Source: Pseudomonas vlassakiae (GTDB lineage Bacteria > Pseudomonadota > Gammaproteobacteria > Pseudomonadales > Pseudomonadaceae). From it: a stretch of 64,000 bases of DNA. The notes beneath the pieces are model-generated. The model worked only from the letters and a program-made list of their open reading frames with translations, searched no databases and was not told where the DNA came from. Shown here piece after piece: positions 10,537 through 20,260 of this stretch (position 1 is the first letter of the stretch; every line of letters starts with the position of its first letter). Location: positions 1 through 64,000 of the forward strand of contig NZ_JABWRP020000012.1 of assembly GCF_014269035.2 (NCBI RefSeq), read 5' to 3'. The position numbers and the translations under genes are program-made.

Positions 10537-10725
10537 CTGTCCGTACTCCTGGATTCGCAAAAGGGTGTCAGCTTAAGCCTTGTATGCCTGTCGGAAAAGC
10601 TCAATGCGAGTCGCTTTAGTGGCAAAACTTCAAGCGCTGTCTGATAAGCTGGCGCCAATTGACTGGCGCGTCGCGTCAGACAAGGTTTAGAAGAGCCTAT
10701 GCCTCGCCTCGAACAGGATTTCGTG

Positions 10726-11370
10726 ATGGTTGCCTCAGCCCTACCCGCCAAGATCAAGAACATCGACAAACTGCTGGTTCATTGCCAGCGCCGCCGCTAC
10801 ACCGCCAAAAGCAATATCATCTGCGCAGGCGACCGTGCCGAAACGCTGTCGTTCATCATCAAGGGCTCGGTCACCATCCTGATCGAAGACGACGAAGGTC
10901 ACGAGATGATCATCGCCTACCTCAACAATGGCGACTTCTTTGGCGAACTGGGGCTGTTCGAACCGCTCGGTGGCGAACAACAGCGCAGCGCTTGGGTGCG
11001 GGCCAAGACCGAGTGCGAAGTCGCCGAGATCAGCTACGAAAAGTTCCGCGAACTGGCCCGCCTGGACCCGGAGATTCTCTACGCCCTGGGCAGCCAGATG
11101 GCCCAACGCCTGCGCAACACCACACGAAAGGTTGGCGACCTGGCCTTCTTTGACGTCACCGGTCGCGTGGCCCGTTGCCTGCTCGACCTGTGCAAGCAAC
11201 CGGATGCCATGACCCACCCGGACGGCATGCAGATCAAGATCACCCGACAGGAAATCGGCCGCATCGTCGGTTGCTCGCGGGAAATGGTCGGCCGCGTCCT
11301 CAAGGACCTCGAGGAGCGCAGCCTGGTACAGGTCAAGGGCAAGACCATGGTGGTCTACGGCACTCGTTAA
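10726..11370 (+). CDS. crp: cAMP receptor global regulator (Crp/Vfr)
   Basis: Cyclic-AMP responsive DNA-binding regulator. From ATG 10726 it has 214 residues, the exact Vfr length, and is near-identical in pattern to P. aeruginosa Vfr. An upstream in-frame ATG at 10699 would add nine residues that do not look conserved. The cNMP-binding beta barrel includes FFGELGLF and [18 protein letters not shown]. The C-terminal HTH is [20 protein letters not shown]. In P. putida this protein is known to have a narrower role than in enterics. Its stop codon overlaps the stop of the converging ligase gene within a TTAA. Confidence 0.95.
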   Translation: MVASALPAKIKNIDKLLVHCQRRRYTAKSNIICAGDRAETLSFIIKGSVTILIEDDEGHEMIIAYLNNGDFFGELGLFEPLGGEQQRSAWVRAKTECEVAEISYEKFRELARLDPEILYALGSQMAQRLRNTTRKVGDLAFFDVTGRVARCLLDLCKQPDAMTHPDGMQIKITRQEIGRIVGCSREMVGRVLKDLEERSLVQVKGKTMVVYGTR

Positions 11371-12071
11371 TCTCTGGGAAGGGCTGCCAACACCTCGTCA
11401 TAGGCCAGGGACAGGCGCTCGAACCAGGGTGCCTCAGGCGCCACTTCGTGCAAGGCGATATGGCTGTCGGCGCGGCAGCGTTGCTCCAGGTCGCAGCACT
11501 CATTGAAGCGGTTGACCGCTGCGACCATCGACTCGCGCTCGTTGTCCAGCAGCAGCGCACCATGCACCAGCACCACCGGGCGTTTGCCACCCAGGCCCTG
11601 GCGCCAGCGCTGGGCCGTGCCGACCAGCTTGCGGCCATTGAGGTTAACGTTGTAACGGCCATCGCAGAAAGCACCGTCGATTTCACCTACCGAAGCGACG
11701 CCGCCCCACTCGCGCAACACGTCGCACAAGGGCAAGCACAGACGCTCGTAGGCGCTTTCGATACGGCCATGGTCGCCTTCGCTGCGCGGGGCCACGTAGA
11801 CCAGCGCAATGTTCACCGTGGCGTGCGACTGCGGCACTGGCTCGCCGCCCGTTTCACGCAGCAGGATCGGCCAGCCGGCAATCGCCAGCTCGGCACATGC
11901 GGCTTCGAAGTTTTCCAGCCGGCTCATGCGCCGGGGCATGACCAGAGCGTGGTCGGTGGGGCGCCAGAACAACACGCCGCAATCGCGCTCGCCTTGGCAA
12001 ACGGCAGCCAACAGCTCCTGCTCGGCTTGCAGGCCCTGTTCGACGGTCAGGGCCAGGGGTTGATCGGTCAT
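11367..12071 (-). CDS. Lipoate/biotin protein ligase-like protein
   Basis: 234 residues resembling the LplA/BPL catalytic domain: the [21 protein letters not shown] stretch corresponds to the RRxxGGGxVxHD-type lipoyl-AMP region, and [12 protein letters not shown] carries the GKKxxGxAQ-like lysine motif. It would attach lipoate or octanoate to carrier proteins, or be a divergent member with another acyl substrate. The usual HD of the GGG loop is replaced by QSHAT. Its stop overlaps that of crp. Family call good, substrate open. Confidence 0.75.
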   Translation of the reverse strand: MTDQPLALTVEQGLQAEQELLAAVCQGERDCGVLFWRPTDHALVMPRRMSRLENFEAACAELAIAGWPILLRETGGEPVPQSHATVNIALVYVAPRSEGDHGRIESAYERLCLPLCDVLREWGGVASVGEIDGAFCDGRYNVNLNGRKLVGTAQRWRQGLGGKRPVVLVHGALLLDNERESMVAAVNRFNECCDLEQRCRADSHIALHEVAPEAPWFERLSLAYDEVLAALPRD

Positions 12072-12116
12072 TGATCCACCTTTGATGTTGGTTTCACCGA
12101 CCTTTTACGGGCATGT

Positions 12117-12131
12117 CCGCGAAGAGGCCGG
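12117..12131. repeat. Single REP half-element
   Basis: ccgcgaagaggccgg is the same core found in the REP elements at 20.2 kb and 45.6 kb, and with changes at 37.6 kb. Here it is a lone unit between the ligase gene and the trpC terminator. Confidence 0.6.
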
Positions 12132-12142
12132 AACAGGCATAC

Positions 12143-12167
12143 AAAAAAGCCGGCATAAAGCCGGCTT
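12143..12167 (-). terminator. Intrinsic terminator of trpGDC
   Basis: An 8-bp perfect stem (aagccggc / gccggctt, loop of 5) is followed on the minus strand by T4. It starts about 9 bases after the trpC stop. Confidence 0.85.
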
Positions 12168-12175
12168 CGTTTCAA

Positions 12176-13009
12176 TCAGTCCAGCGTCTGAACGGTCTTC
12201 TTCACCTGATCCGGGAAGAACAACCGCTGCAGTTCCAGCCCCGGCTGCGGGGCGCGCATGAACGCCTCACCGACCAGGAACGAATACACCTCGTTGATTT
12301 CCATCAGTTCGACATCGGCGCGGTTGAGAATACCGCTCTCGGTAACCACCAGGCGGTCACGCGGGATCCGCGGCAGCAAGTCGAGGGTGGCTTCCAGGCT
12401 GACCTCGAAGGTGTGCAGGTTACGGTTGTTCACACCCACCAGCGGCGTATCGAGGTTGTTCAGCGCACGCTCCAGTTCACCGCTGTCATGCACTTCGACC
12501 AGCACGTCCAGGCCGAGGTCCTTGGCCACCGAGGCCAGTTCGACCATTTTCACATCATCCAGCGCCGACACGATCAACAGCACGCAGTCAGCACCCAGGG
12601 CACGGGCCTCGACGATCTGGTAGGGGTCGACCATGAAGTCCTTGCGGATCACCGGCAGCGAAACCGCGGCGCGCGCCTGCTGCAGGTACTCGTCCGCGCC
12701 CTGGAAGTAATCCACATCGGTCAGCACCGAGAGGCAGGTCGCCCCGCCCTTCTCGTAGCTGACGGCGATGTCCGCCGGCACGAAGTCTTCGCGGATCACA
12801 CCTTTGCTCGGCGACGCCTTCTTGATTTCGGCGATTACCGCTGGCTGCTTGCGCTTGGCCTGCTCAATAAGTGCATTGGCAAAGCCACGTGGGGCATCCG
12901 CTGCCTTGGCCTTGCGCTCCAGATCGGCCAGGCTGACGCGCGCGCTGCGCTCGGCCACTTCCTGGAACTTGCGGGCGATGATCTTTTCCAGCACCGTCGG
13001 CACACTCAT
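12176..13009 (-). CDS. trpC: Indole-3-glycerol phosphate synthase
   Basis: TIM-barrel enzyme that closes the indole ring in tryptophan synthesis; 277 residues. Visible markers are the catalytic lysine segment [11 protein letters not shown], the [12 protein letters not shown] strand, [14 protein letters not shown] and the phosphate-site end ESGI. It is a monofunctional TrpC without a fused TrpF. The ATG overlaps the trpD stop by four bases, so the two are translationally coupled. Confidence 0.97.
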   Translation of the reverse strand: MSVPTVLEKIIARKFQEVAERSARVSLADLERKAKAADAPRGFANALIEQAKRKQPAVIAEIKKASPSKGVIREDFVPADIAVSYEKGGATCLSVLTDVDYFQGADEYLQQARAAVSLPVIRKDFMVDPYQIVEARALGADCVLLIVSALDDVKMVELASVAKDLGLDVLVEVHDSGELERALNNLDTPLVGVNNRNLHTFEVSLEATLDLLPRIPRDRLVVTESGILNRADVELMEINEVYSFLVGEAFMRAPQPGLELQRLFFPDQVKKTVQTLD

Positions 13010-14055
13010 GCTTCGTTCTCCACCTTGAATACTGCAGTAAAGGCGCCCAGTTCCTGCAGTTTCTCCCAGGCCAGCCCGGTGTGCAGTACGTCGTGGGCCA
13101 GTTCCACGCCAGCCTTCAGGCTCATGGCATGGTCAGCGGCATACAGTGCCGCGCCAGCATTGAGCACGATCATTTCGGCGGCCTTCTGGCCGTTTTCGGT
13201 CTTGCGCCGGCCCAGGGCATCGCGGATCAGCTCCAGCGAGGCCTGCGGCGTCTCGACAGCCAAGCCATGGAGGCTCTGGCTCTTCATGCCGAGGTCTTCG
13301 GGTTCGACCCAATACTCAGTGATCTCGCCATTCTTCAGCTCGGCGACAAAGGTTGGCGCAGCCAGGCTGAACTCGTCCAGGCCATCCTTAGAGTGCACCA
13401 CCAGCACATGCTTGCTGCCCAGGCGCTGCAGGACCTCGGCCAACGGGCGGCATAGCGCCTGGGTGAACACGCCGACCACCTGGTGCTTCACACCGGCCGG
13501 GTTCGTAAGCGGGCCGAGCATGTTGAACAGGGTACGCAGCCCCAGATCGCGACGCGGGCCAGCGGCGTATTTCATGGCACTGTGATGGCTCTGGGCGAAC
13601 ATGAAACCGATGCCCAAGCTGTCGATGCAGCGAGCGACCTGGGTCGGGGTCAGGTTCAGGTAGATACCGGCGGCTTCCAGCAAGTCGGCGCTGCCGCTCT
13701 TGCCCGACACGGCACGGTTGCCATGCTTGGCCACGCTGCAGCCGGCAGCGGCGAGGACAAACGAGGAGGCGGTGGAAACGTTGAAGATGTTGGCGCCATC
13801 ACCGCCGGTACCGACGATATCCACCACGCCATCGAGGCTTTTCAGTTCGACCTTGTCGGCCAGCTCGCGCATCACCGAGACCGCACCGACGATCTCGTCA
13901 ATGCTCTCGCTCTTCATGCGCATGCCCATCAGGAAGGCGCCGATCTGCGCCTCGCTGCACTGGCCGGTCATGATCTGGCGCATGACGTCACGCATTTCAT
14001 CGGTGCTGAGGTCCAGGTGACCGACGATGCGGCCCAACGCGCTCTTGATATCCAT
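13006..14055 (-). CDS. trpD: Anthranilate phosphoribosyltransferase
   Basis: Transfers the phosphoribosyl group of PRPP to anthranilate; 349 residues. The PRPP-binding [16 protein letters not shown] motif is at about residues 82-97, and [19 protein letters not shown] follows. Monofunctional; glutamine amidotransferase activity is in the separate TrpG. It starts 9 bases after trpG and overlaps trpC by four bases, forming trpGDC. Confidence 0.97.
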   Translation of the reverse strand: MDIKSALGRIVGHLDLSTDEMRDVMRQIMTGQCSEAQIGAFLMGMRMKSESIDEIVGAVSVMRELADKVELKSLDGVVDIVGTGGDGANIFNVSTASSFVLAAAGCSVAKHGNRAVSGKSGSADLLEAAGIYLNLTPTQVARCIDSLGIGFMFAQSHHSAMKYAAGPRRDLGLRTLFNMLGPLTNPAGVKHQVVGVFTQALCRPLAEVLQRLGSKHVLVVHSKDGLDEFSLAAPTFVAELKNGEITEYWVEPEDLGMKSQSLHGLAVETPQASLELIRDALGRRKTENGQKAAEMIVLNAGAALYAADHAMSLKAGVELAHDVLHTGLAWEKLQELGAFTAVFKVENEA

Positions 14056-14064
14056 GATCGATCC

Positions 14065-14658
14065 TTAGCGGCGGCCGCCGGTCTGCTTGAGGAAGTTGGC
14101 GAACAGCTCGTGGCCCTGCTCGGTGAGGATGGACTCGGGGTGGAACTGTACCCCTTCAATGTTCAAGGTCTTGTGGCGCAGGCCCATGATCTCGTCGACC
14201 GAACCGTCTTCATGGGCAGTCCAGGCGGTGACCTCCAGGCAATCGGGCAGGGTTTCGCGCTTGACCACGAGGGAGTGGTAGCGGGTCACCGTGAGCGGGT
14301 TGTTGAGCTCGGCGAACACGCCGAGGTCGCGGTGGTGCACCGGGCTGGTCTTGCCATGCATGACCTGACGGGCACGCACCACATCACCGCCGAAGGCCTG
14401 GCCGATGGACTGATGGCCCAGGCAGACCCCCAGGATCGGCAGCTTGCCGGCAAAATGCAGGATGGCTTCGATGGACACGCCCGCTTCGCTCGGCGTGCAC
14501 GGGCCAGGGGAGACGACGATGCGCTCGGGCTTGAGGGCTTCGATCTCGGCGATGGTCATTTCGTCATTGCGAATGACCTTGACCTCGGCACCCAGCTCGC
14601 CAAGGTACTGAACAACGTTGTAAGTGAATGAGTCGTAATTGTCGATCATCAGTAACAT
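14065..14658 (-). CDS. trpG: Anthranilate synthase component II (glutamine amidotransferase)
   Basis: Supplies ammonia from glutamine to TrpE; 197 residues. The class I amidotransferase triad is visible: C79 in [12 protein letters not shown], and His and Glu in [10 protein letters not shown] near residue 170. It leads the trpGDC operon and is preceded by the Trp leader peptide and terminator-like region described at 14688-14869. The partner subunit gene trpE is about 2.4 kb away in a separate transcription unit. Confidence 0.97.
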   Translation of the reverse strand: MLLMIDNYDSFTYNVVQYLGELGAEVKVIRNDEMTIAEIEALKPERIVVSPGPCTPSEAGVSIEAILHFAGKLPILGVCLGHQSIGQAFGGDVVRARQVMHGKTSPVHHRDLGVFAELNNPLTVTRYHSLVVKRETLPDCLEVTAWTAHEDGSVDEIMGLRHKTLNIEGVQFHPESILTEQGHELFANFLKQTGGRR

Positions 14659-14687
14659 CGGGCTAAACCTCTTGAATCTACTGACTT

Positions 14688-14800
14688 CAAAAAACGAACC
14701 TTCCTACACCACCGCAGGCACGGTTTGGCCACGAAGGGCAGTCGCTGAACGGACAGGAAGGTAAACGGGGACAGGCCGGACTGGCCGGCAGGAGATAAAG
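14688..14800 (-). promoter_or_regulatory. trpGDC attenuator region
   Basis: Downstream of the Trp leader peptide stop, the minus strand can form a small hairpin at 14775-14789 (gccgg / ccggc). It can also form a longer-range 8-bp perfect pairing between 14755-14762 and 14698-14705, followed at once by TCG and six T residues (14689-14694). That end resembles an intrinsic terminator just before trpG. Trp-dependent attenuation of trpE and trpGDC has been described in P. putida. The exact alternative folds are my inference. Confidence 0.65.
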
Positions 14801-14869
14801 TCAGGCGCGCCAACGCCAACGGGCGTGGGCCTTGATTACGCGCATCAAGAGTTTGCTGACGATCAACAC
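14801..14869 (-). CDS. Trp leader peptide of trpGDC
   Basis: A short frame ends in the codons for ARWRWRA and a TGA, with two Trp codons separated by one Arg codon. Three starts are possible: GTG 14869 (22 residues, AGCGAGA about eight bases upstream), ATG 14845 (14 residues, no clear ribosome-binding site) and ATG 14887 (28 residues). I chose GTG because the paralogous frame at the end of gph has a GTG at the same aligned codon with a similar GAGA upstream. Stalling at the Trp codons would steer folding of 14688-14800. The rest of the 374-base gap up to estP shows no other gene. Confidence 0.6.
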   Translation of the reverse strand: MLIVSKLLMRVIKAHARWRWRA

Positions 14870-15032
14870 AGGATAGGTCTCGCTCATACTTGCAGGCACA
14901 GTAGCCTACCGGGGCGGCTGGCGCAATATGCCCGTAAACACGGGGAAACGAATGGACTTGGGAGGGATGCAAAGCGATTTGCTAAGGTCGAGCAGCTACT
15001 CCTCATAAAAACAATGAAAAGGATGTTCAACG

Positions 15033-16913
15033 ATGCGAAAAGCACCCATGGTACGGTTTACCCTCGCCTCGCTGGCCTTGGCCTGCAGCCAGGCCTTCGC
15101 CGCGCCTTCGCCCTACTCCACATTGATCGTGTTTGGCGACAGCCTCAGTGATGCCGGGCAGTTTGGTGGCGCACGCTTCACCAACCGCGATGCCAATGGC
15201 GACTACGCCCCGGTGTCGCCGATGATCCTGGGCGGTCGGCTGGGCGTGAACCCGACAGCGCTCGGCCCCTCCACCTCCCCCGTCAATCCGTTGCTGGGGA
15301 TTGCCGATGGCAACAACTGGGCGGTCGGTGGTTACACCACCCAGCAGATCCTCGATTCGATCACCACGACATCGGAAACCGTCATCCCGCCGGGCCGGGA
15401 AGGTGCAGGCCTAGTACTGCGTGAGCGTCCTGGCTACCTGGCCAATGGCCTGCGCGCTGATCCCGACGCGCTGTACTACCTGACAGGCGGCGGCAACGAC
15501 TTCCTTCAGGGCCTGGTCAACAGCCCGGCCGATGCCATCGCCGCCGGTGGCCGCCTTGCTGCCAGTGCCCAGGCCCTGCAGCAAGGTGGGGCCCGCTACA
15601 TCATGGTCTGGCTGTTGCCCGACCTCGGGCAGACCCCGAACTTCAGCGGCACGCCCCAGCAAAACCCGTTGTCGCTGCTGTCTGGTGCGTTCAACCAGTC
15701 GCTGCTCAGCCAACTGCGGCAGATCGATGCCGAAATCATCCCGCTGAACATTCCCGTGCTGCTGAGCGAGGCCCTGTCCAGCCCCGGTCAGTTCGGCCTG
15801 GCCGCCGGCCAGAACCTGGTTGGCACCTGCTACAGCGGCGAAGGGTGCGTGGAGAACCCGCTATATGGCATCAACGGCACAACGCCAGATCCGAGCAAAC
15901 TGCTGTTCAATGACTCGGTACACCCGACCATTGCTGGCCAGCAACTGATTGCCGACTACGCCTACTCGATCATTTCTGCTCCTTGGGAGTTGACCCTCTT
16001 GCCGGAAATGGCTCACGCCAGCTTGCGTGCGCACCAGGACGAACTGCGCAATCAGTGGCAGTCACCCTGGCAGGCCGTCGGCCAATGGCAAGCTTTCGTC
16101 AGCACCGGTGGCCAGGACCTGGACTTCGATGACCAGCGCAGTGCTGCCAGCGCTGACGGACACGGCTACAACCTGACCTTGGGCGGCAGTTACCGTTTCA
16201 ACGACGCCTGGCGCCTGGGCCTTGCCGGTGGTGTATACCGGCAGAAGCTGGAGGCCGGTGAACAGGACTCGGACTACAAGCTCGACAGCTACCTGGCCAG
16301 CGCCTTCGCCCAGTTCCGGCAGGACCGCTGGTGGGCCGATGCCGCGTTGAGCGCGGGTCATCTGGACTACCACGACCTCAAGCGCACCTTCGCACTTGGC
16401 GTCAACGACCGTAGTGAAAAGGGTGACACCGATGGCGAGGCCTGGGCCGTGACTGCCCGGGTGGGCTACAACCTGGCGGCCGAAAGCAGCAGCTGGCAAC
16501 TGGCACCTTTTATCAGTGCCGATTATGCGCGGGTAAAAGTGGATGGCTATGACGAAAAAAGCGGGCGATCGACTGCGCTGGGCCTTGATGATCAGGAGCG
16601 GACTTCGCGGCGCCTGGGCGTTGGGCTGCTAGGCAGCGTGCAGGTACTGCCGAGCACCCGGCTGTTTGCCGAGGTGGCGCAGGAGCACGAGTTCGAGGAT
16701 GACCAACAGGATGTGACCTTGCACCTGACGACGTTGCCGGCCAATGACTTCACACTGACTGGGTATACGCCGCACAGCGACCTGACCCGGGCTAGCCTGG
16801 GAGTGAGCCATGAACTGGTGGCGGGGGTGCATCTGCGCGGTAATTACAACTGGCGCAAGAGTGATGAACTGACCCAGCAGGGGGTGAGCCTGGGAGTGAG
16901 TGTGGACTTCTAG
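15033..16913 (+). CDS. estP: GDSL esterase autotransporter (EstP/EstA type)
   Basis: An outer-membrane esterase of 626 residues. The signal peptide is at residues 1-23 (cleavage after AFA). The SGNH passenger has the catalytic Ser37 in FGDSLSDAG and Asp294/His297 in NDSVHP. A C-terminal autotransporter beta barrel from about residue 340 ends in alternating hydrophobics and a terminal Phe (GVSVDF). EstA of P. aeruginosa, its relative, affects rhamnolipids and motility; the same role here is an inference. AAGGA lies upstream of the ATG. The gene sits alone between the two trp units, pointing away from trpGDC. Confidence 0.93.
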   Translation: MRKAPMVRFTLASLALACSQAFAAPSPYSTLIVFGDSLSDAGQFGGARFTNRDANGDYAPVSPMILGGRLGVNPTALGPSTSPVNPLLGIADGNNWAVGGYTTQQILDSITTTSETVIPPGREGAGLVLRERPGYLANGLRADPDALYYLTGGGNDFLQGLVNSPADAIAAGGRLAASAQALQQGGARYIMVWLLPDLGQTPNFSGTPQQNPLSLLSGAFNQSLLSQLRQIDAEIIPLNIPVLLSEALSSPGQFGLAAGQNLVGTCYSGEGCVENPLYGINGTTPDPSKLLFNDSVHPTIAGQQLIADYAYSIISAPWELTLLPEMAHASLRAHQDELRNQWQSPWQAVGQWQAFVSTGGQDLDFDDQRSAASADGHGYNLTLGGSYRFNDAWRLGLAGGVYRQKLEAGEQDSDYKLDSYLASAFAQFRQDRWWADAALSAGHLDYHDLKRTFALGVNDRSEKGDTDGEAWAVTARVGYNLAAESSSWQLAPFISADYARVKVDGYDEKSGRSTALGLDDQERTSRRLGVGLLGSVQVLPSTRLFAEVAQEHEFEDDQQDVTLHLTTLPANDFTLTGYTPHSDLTRASLGVSHELVAGVHLRGNYNWRKSDELTQQGVSLGVSVDF

Positions 16914-16917
16914 ATCG

Positions 16918-17038
16918 TTGGGGCCGCTTTGCGGCCCTTTCGCGGCTAAAGTTGCTCCTACAGGTAGCGCACAGCATTGAAAGCGGTGCATACCCTGGGA
17001 CGGCTTTCGCCGCGAATGGGCTGCAAAGCAGCCCCAAC
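16918..17038. repeat. REP-like inverted pair with internal hairpins
   Basis: Two copies of a ttggggc-ctttgc-gcccc-tttcgcggc unit face each other (about 16918-16948 and 17009-17038). Each holds its own 7-bp hairpin: gggccgc/gcggccc at 16921-16937 and gggctgc/gcagccc at 17018-17034. It lies between converging estP (+) and trpE (-), where it may also stop transcription. Confidence 0.7.
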
Positions 17039-17042
17039 CGAT

Positions 17043-18524
17043 TTACTTGGCAGAGGTCTGCTCAGCCAGCGCCACGGCACGGAACATCGCCCGGCGCTTG
17101 TTGATGGTTTCTTCCCACTCCAGGGCCGGCACCGAGTCGGCAACGATGCCGCCACCTGCCTGCACATGCAGTTCGCCGTCCTTGATCACCGCAGTACGGA
17201 TGGCAATCGCGGTATCCATGTTGCCGTTCCAGGCGAAATAACCGACCGCACCACCGTAGACACCACGCTTGACCGGCTCGAGCTCGTCGATGATCTCCAT
17301 CGCGCGGATCTTCGGTGCACCCGACAGGGTGCCCGCTGGCAGGATTGCCCGCAGTGCATCCATCGCGGTCAGGCCTTCACGCAGCTGGCCGGTCACGTTG
17401 GACACGATGTGCATCACGTTCGAGTAGCGCTCGATCACCATCTTCTCGGTCAGGCGCACGCTTCCGGTCGACGAAACGCGACCCACGTCGTTGCGGCCCA
17501 GGTCGATCAGCATCAGGTGCTCGGCGATCTCTTTGTCGTCCGACAGCAGGTCGTCTTCCAGCGCCCGGTCCGCTTCTTCGGTAGCGCCACGCGGACGGGT
17601 ACCGGCGATCGGGCGCACGGTGACCAGGTTGTCTTCCACCCGCACCAGCACTTCCGGCGAGCTGCCGACCACATGGAAGTCGCCGAAGTTGAAGAAGTAC
17701 ATGTACGGCGTCGGGTTGAAGCAACGCAACGCGCGGTACAAGTCGATGGGGGCAGCCTTGAAGTCGATCGACATGCGCTGCGACGGCACGACCTGCATGC
17801 AGTCGCCGGCCAGGATGTACTCCTTGATCCGGCCCACCGCGTTCTCGTAATCGTCACGGGTATAGCTGGAACGGAATTCCGGCTCGGCAGCCATCGGGCC
17901 GCTCAGGTCCAGGCCACGGCGTGGGATGATGGGCTGACGCAGCTTCTCCAGCAGGCCCTGCAGTTGCGCCTGACCTTGCTCGAAGGCCTGCTCTTGCGCC
18001 GGGTCAACCAGCACGATGGCGTGCATCTTGCCCGCCAGGTTGTCGAACACCACCACCGCGTCGGAAACCATCAGCAGAATATCCGGCACACCCAGCGGGT
18101 CCGGGTTCGGGCTGGCACCCAGGCGCTTCTCGACATAGCGCACGCAGTCATAGCCGAAGTAGCCGACCAGGCCACCGTTGAAGCGCGGCAGGCCAGGAAT
18201 GTCGGCGACCTGGTAACGGTCCTTGAAGCTTTCGACGAAGGCCAGCGGGTCCTCGACGTCGTGGCTTTCCACCTCCACGCCATCCTGCAGGATGCTCACG
18301 CGGTAGCCATGCACGCGCATGACGGTGCGCGACGGCAGGCCGATCATCGAGTAACGGCCCCACTTCTCACCGCCCTGCACAGACTCGAGCAGGTAGGAGT
18401 TGGCCTGGTCGGCCAGTTTCAGGTAGATCGACAGCGGCGTGTCGAAGTCGGCCAGGGTTTCACAGGCCAAAGGGATGCGGTTGTAGCCGGTAGCGGCCAG
18501 GCGCAGGAATTCTTCGCGGGTCAT
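17043..18524 (-). CDS. trpE: Anthranilate synthase component I
   Basis: Makes anthranilate from chorismate with TrpG-derived ammonia; first step of tryptophan synthesis and the target of Trp feedback inhibition. It has 493 residues from ATG 18524 (GAGG upstream); the frame is open for eight more codons, but those lack a good ribosome-binding site. N-terminal [15 protein letters not shown] carries the Trp-binding LLES motif. The chorismate domain shows [33 protein letters not shown] and [15 protein letters not shown]. Downstream of rpe-gph with a 70-base gap. Its leader appears to be the end of gph. Confidence 0.97.
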   Translation of the reverse strand: MTREEFLRLAATGYNRIPLACETLADFDTPLSIYLKLADQANSYLLESVQGGEKWGRYSMIGLPSRTVMRVHGYRVSILQDGVEVESHDVEDPLAFVESFKDRYQVADIPGLPRFNGGLVGYFGYDCVRYVEKRLGASPNPDPLGVPDILLMVSDAVVVFDNLAGKMHAIVLVDPAQEQAFEQGQAQLQGLLEKLRQPIIPRRGLDLSGPMAAEPEFRSSYTRDDYENAVGRIKEYILAGDCMQVVPSQRMSIDFKAAPIDLYRALRCFNPTPYMYFFNFGDFHVVGSSPEVLVRVEDNLVTVRPIAGTRPRGATEEADRALEDDLLSDDKEIAEHLMLIDLGRNDVGRVSSTGSVRLTEKMVIERYSNVMHIVSNVTGQLREGLTAMDALRAILPAGTLSGAPKIRAMEIIDELEPVKRGVYGGAVGYFAWNGNMDTAIAIRTAVIKDGELHVQAGGGIVADSVPALEWEETINKRRAMFRAVALAEQTSAK

Positions 18525-18548
18525 GGGTAGCCTCGTGGCAAGCAGCAA

Positions 18549-18639
18549 TAGGGTCGGGCAAGCGGACGGGCCGGCAGGCGCCGGCGGGCATGAGTCAGGC
18601 GCGCCAGCGCCAACGGGCCAGGGCCTTGATGACTTTCAT
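18549..18639 (-). promoter_or_regulatory. Trp-codon leader embedded in the 3' end of gph, before trpE
   Basis: The last 15 codons of gph (18639-18595) encode [14 protein letters not shown]-stop. This matches the trpGDC leader codon for codon in length and in 12 of 14 residues. A perfect 6-bp hairpin (gccggc / gccggc, 18570-18585) follows. Unlike the trpGDC leader there is no T tract before the trpE ATG, so control may be translational or by another mechanism. Confidence 0.6.
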
Positions 18640-19413
18640 CCAGAATTTGCCAGTGACCGCCACGGTGGACTCTCTGTCTTGGGAGGCTTGAAGGTCCGCC
18701 AACGTTATCCCAGTGGCCGAGTCTGCGCAACCAGGCAGCAGAGCCCGCAGGTCGTCGACCACCAGGCTGGGGGATTCCTCGGTGATTGGCCGGCCATGGT
18801 TGTAGCCATAGGTGAGACCCACACATTGCACGCCGGCCGCTTTGGCCGCCAGCACATCGCTGCGCGAATCGCCGACGAACAGCGACTGCTGCGGGCTGAC
18901 ACCGGCCATCTGCATGACGAACAGCAGCGCCGCCGGGTCGGGCTTTTTCTGCGGCAGGGTATCGCCACCGATGATCCAGCGGAAGTAGCGCCCGATCTTC
19001 ATCTGGTCCAGCAACGGTGCGACAAAGCGCTCCGGCTTGTTGGTGATCAGCGCCATTTCCACGCCCTGCTTCTGCAGCCAGCGCAGGGTGTCTTTCACGC
19101 CGGGGTAGAGCACGGTGAGCTCATGGTGTTCGGCGTAGGCGTCCATGAACAGCGCCAGGCCCTTTTCGGCCAGCGCATCGTCCACATCTTCATGCTCGAT
19201 GCCACCGGCCAGCGCGCGGCGCACCAGTATCTGGGCGCCGTTGCCAACCCAGTGGCGCACCGCCTCAAGACCCGCTGGCGGGCGACCCAGTTCGAGCAGC
19301 ATGCGATCCACGGCGGCGGCCAGGTCGGGTACCGAGTCGATCAGCGTACCGTCCAGATCGAACATCACCAGCCTGGGCAGCGTCCCCGGGAACAGCTGCT
19401 CGAAGCCACTCAT
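18595..19413 (-). CDS. gph: Phosphoglycolate phosphatase with Trp-leader tail
   Basis: HAD-superfamily hydrolase removing 2-phosphoglycolate; 272 residues. Motif I is DLDGTLIDS (about residues 19-27), motif II LITNKPE, the motif III lysine is in PQKKPDP and motif IV is VGDSRSDV. The HAD core ends near residue 230. The tail of about 40 residues ends in [16 protein letters not shown], which resembles the trpGDC leader peptide rather than a Gph domain. The ATG overlaps the rpe stop by four bases. Confidence 0.94.
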   Translation of the reverse strand: MSGFEQLFPGTLPRLVMFDLDGTLIDSVPDLAAAVDRMLLELGRPPAGLEAVRHWVGNGAQILVRRALAGGIEHEDVDDALAEKGLALFMDAYAEHHELTVLYPGVKDTLRWLQKQGVEMALITNKPERFVAPLLDQMKIGRYFRWIIGGDTLPQKKPDPAALLFVMQMAGVSPQQSLFVGDSRSDVLAAKAAGVQCVGLTYGYNHGRPITEESPSLVVDDLRALLPGCADSATGITLADLQASQDRESTVAVTGKFWMKVIKALARWRWRA

Positions 19414-20084
19414 GGGCGGGCCTGGGCCAGTTCGGCACGCATCTTGGCGATGACTTCCTGGTAGTCCGGAGCGTTGAAGATCGCCGAGCCGGCTACGAAG
19501 GTGTCAGCGCCAGCGGCGGCGATTTCGCGGATGTTGTTGACGTTGACGCCGCCGTCGATCTCCAGGCGGATGTCGCGGCCGCTGGCGTCGATCAGCGCAC
19601 GCGCTTCGCGCAGCTTGTCGAGGGTGCCAGGGATGAACTTCTGCCCGCCGAAGCCGGGGTTGACGCTCATCAGCAGGACCATGTCGACTTTGTCCATCAC
19701 GTACTTCAGGGCATCCAGGCTGGTGGCCGGGTTGAACACCAGGCCGGCCTTGCAGCCGCCGTCCTTGATCAGTTGCAGCGAGCGGTCGATGTGCTGCGAC
19801 GCTTCCGGGTGGAAGGTGATGTAGGTGGCACCCGCTTCGATGAAGTCGCCGATGATGCGGTCGACCGGGCTGACCATCAGGTGCACGTCGATCGGTGCGG
19901 TCACGCCGTATTTGCGCAGCGCGGTGCAGACCATCGGGCCGATGGTCAGGTTGGGTACGTAGTGGTTGTCCATGACATCGAAGTGGACGATGTCGGCACC
20001 CGCGGCCAGCACCTTGTCGACGTCTTCGCCCAGGCGGGCGAAATCGGCAGAGAGAATGGAGGGGGCAATAGCGTAGGGCTGCAT
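19410..20084 (-). CDS. rpe: Ribulose-phosphate 3-epimerase
   Basis: Interconverts ribulose-5-P and xylulose-5-P in the pentose phosphate pathway; 224 residues from ATG 20084, matching the usual Rpe length. The open frame extends 27 codons upstream but without homology. Markers are [32 protein letters not shown] with the metal-binding His/Asp, [21 protein letters not shown] and EIDGGVN. First gene of rpe-gph-trpE, which links sugar-phosphate supply with chorismate use. Confidence 0.97.
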   Translation of the reverse strand: MQPYAIAPSILSADFARLGEDVDKVLAAGADIVHFDVMDNHYVPNLTIGPMVCTALRKYGVTAPIDVHLMVSPVDRIIGDFIEAGATYITFHPEASQHIDRSLQLIKDGGCKAGLVFNPATSLDALKYVMDKVDMVLLMSVNPGFGGQKFIPGTLDKLREARALIDASGRDIRLEIDGGVNVNNIREIAAAGADTFVAGSAIFNAPDYQEVIAKMRAELAQARP

Positions 20085-20166
20085 GGCGCACCTGTTGGCA
20101 GAATCACGGTGGCGCGCATTGTAACTCAGGGAAGCGCATGAGGGCTGATTAGCGTCAACCTGCACT

Positions 20167-20242
20167 GGCCTCTTCGCGGCTCAAGCTGCGACCACAGAGG
20201 GGATGCGAACCCTGTGGAAGCGGCTGTGGCCGCGAAGAGGCC
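20167..20242. repeat. REP pair (inverted)
   Basis: Perfect 14-base arms ggcctcttcgcggc (20167-20180) and its complement (20229-20242) flank a 48-base centre. The core is shared with 12.1, 37.6 and 45.6 kb. It lies between the polyamine permease end and the rpe start. Confidence 0.8.
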
Positions 20243-20260
20243 GGTACAGATACCGCATGA

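Noticed and set aside
10537-10725. A Crp autoregulation site between the OsmC gene and crp
   Set aside because: No TGTGA-N6-TCACA-like sequence was found; only a short ggcgcc-type repeat and a TTGACT without a matching -10.
14649-14972. 107-codon frame on the minus strand over the trpGDC leader
   Set aside because: Different frame from the Trp leader peptide, no ribosome-binding site, composition unlike a protein; it overlaps the attenuator by chance.
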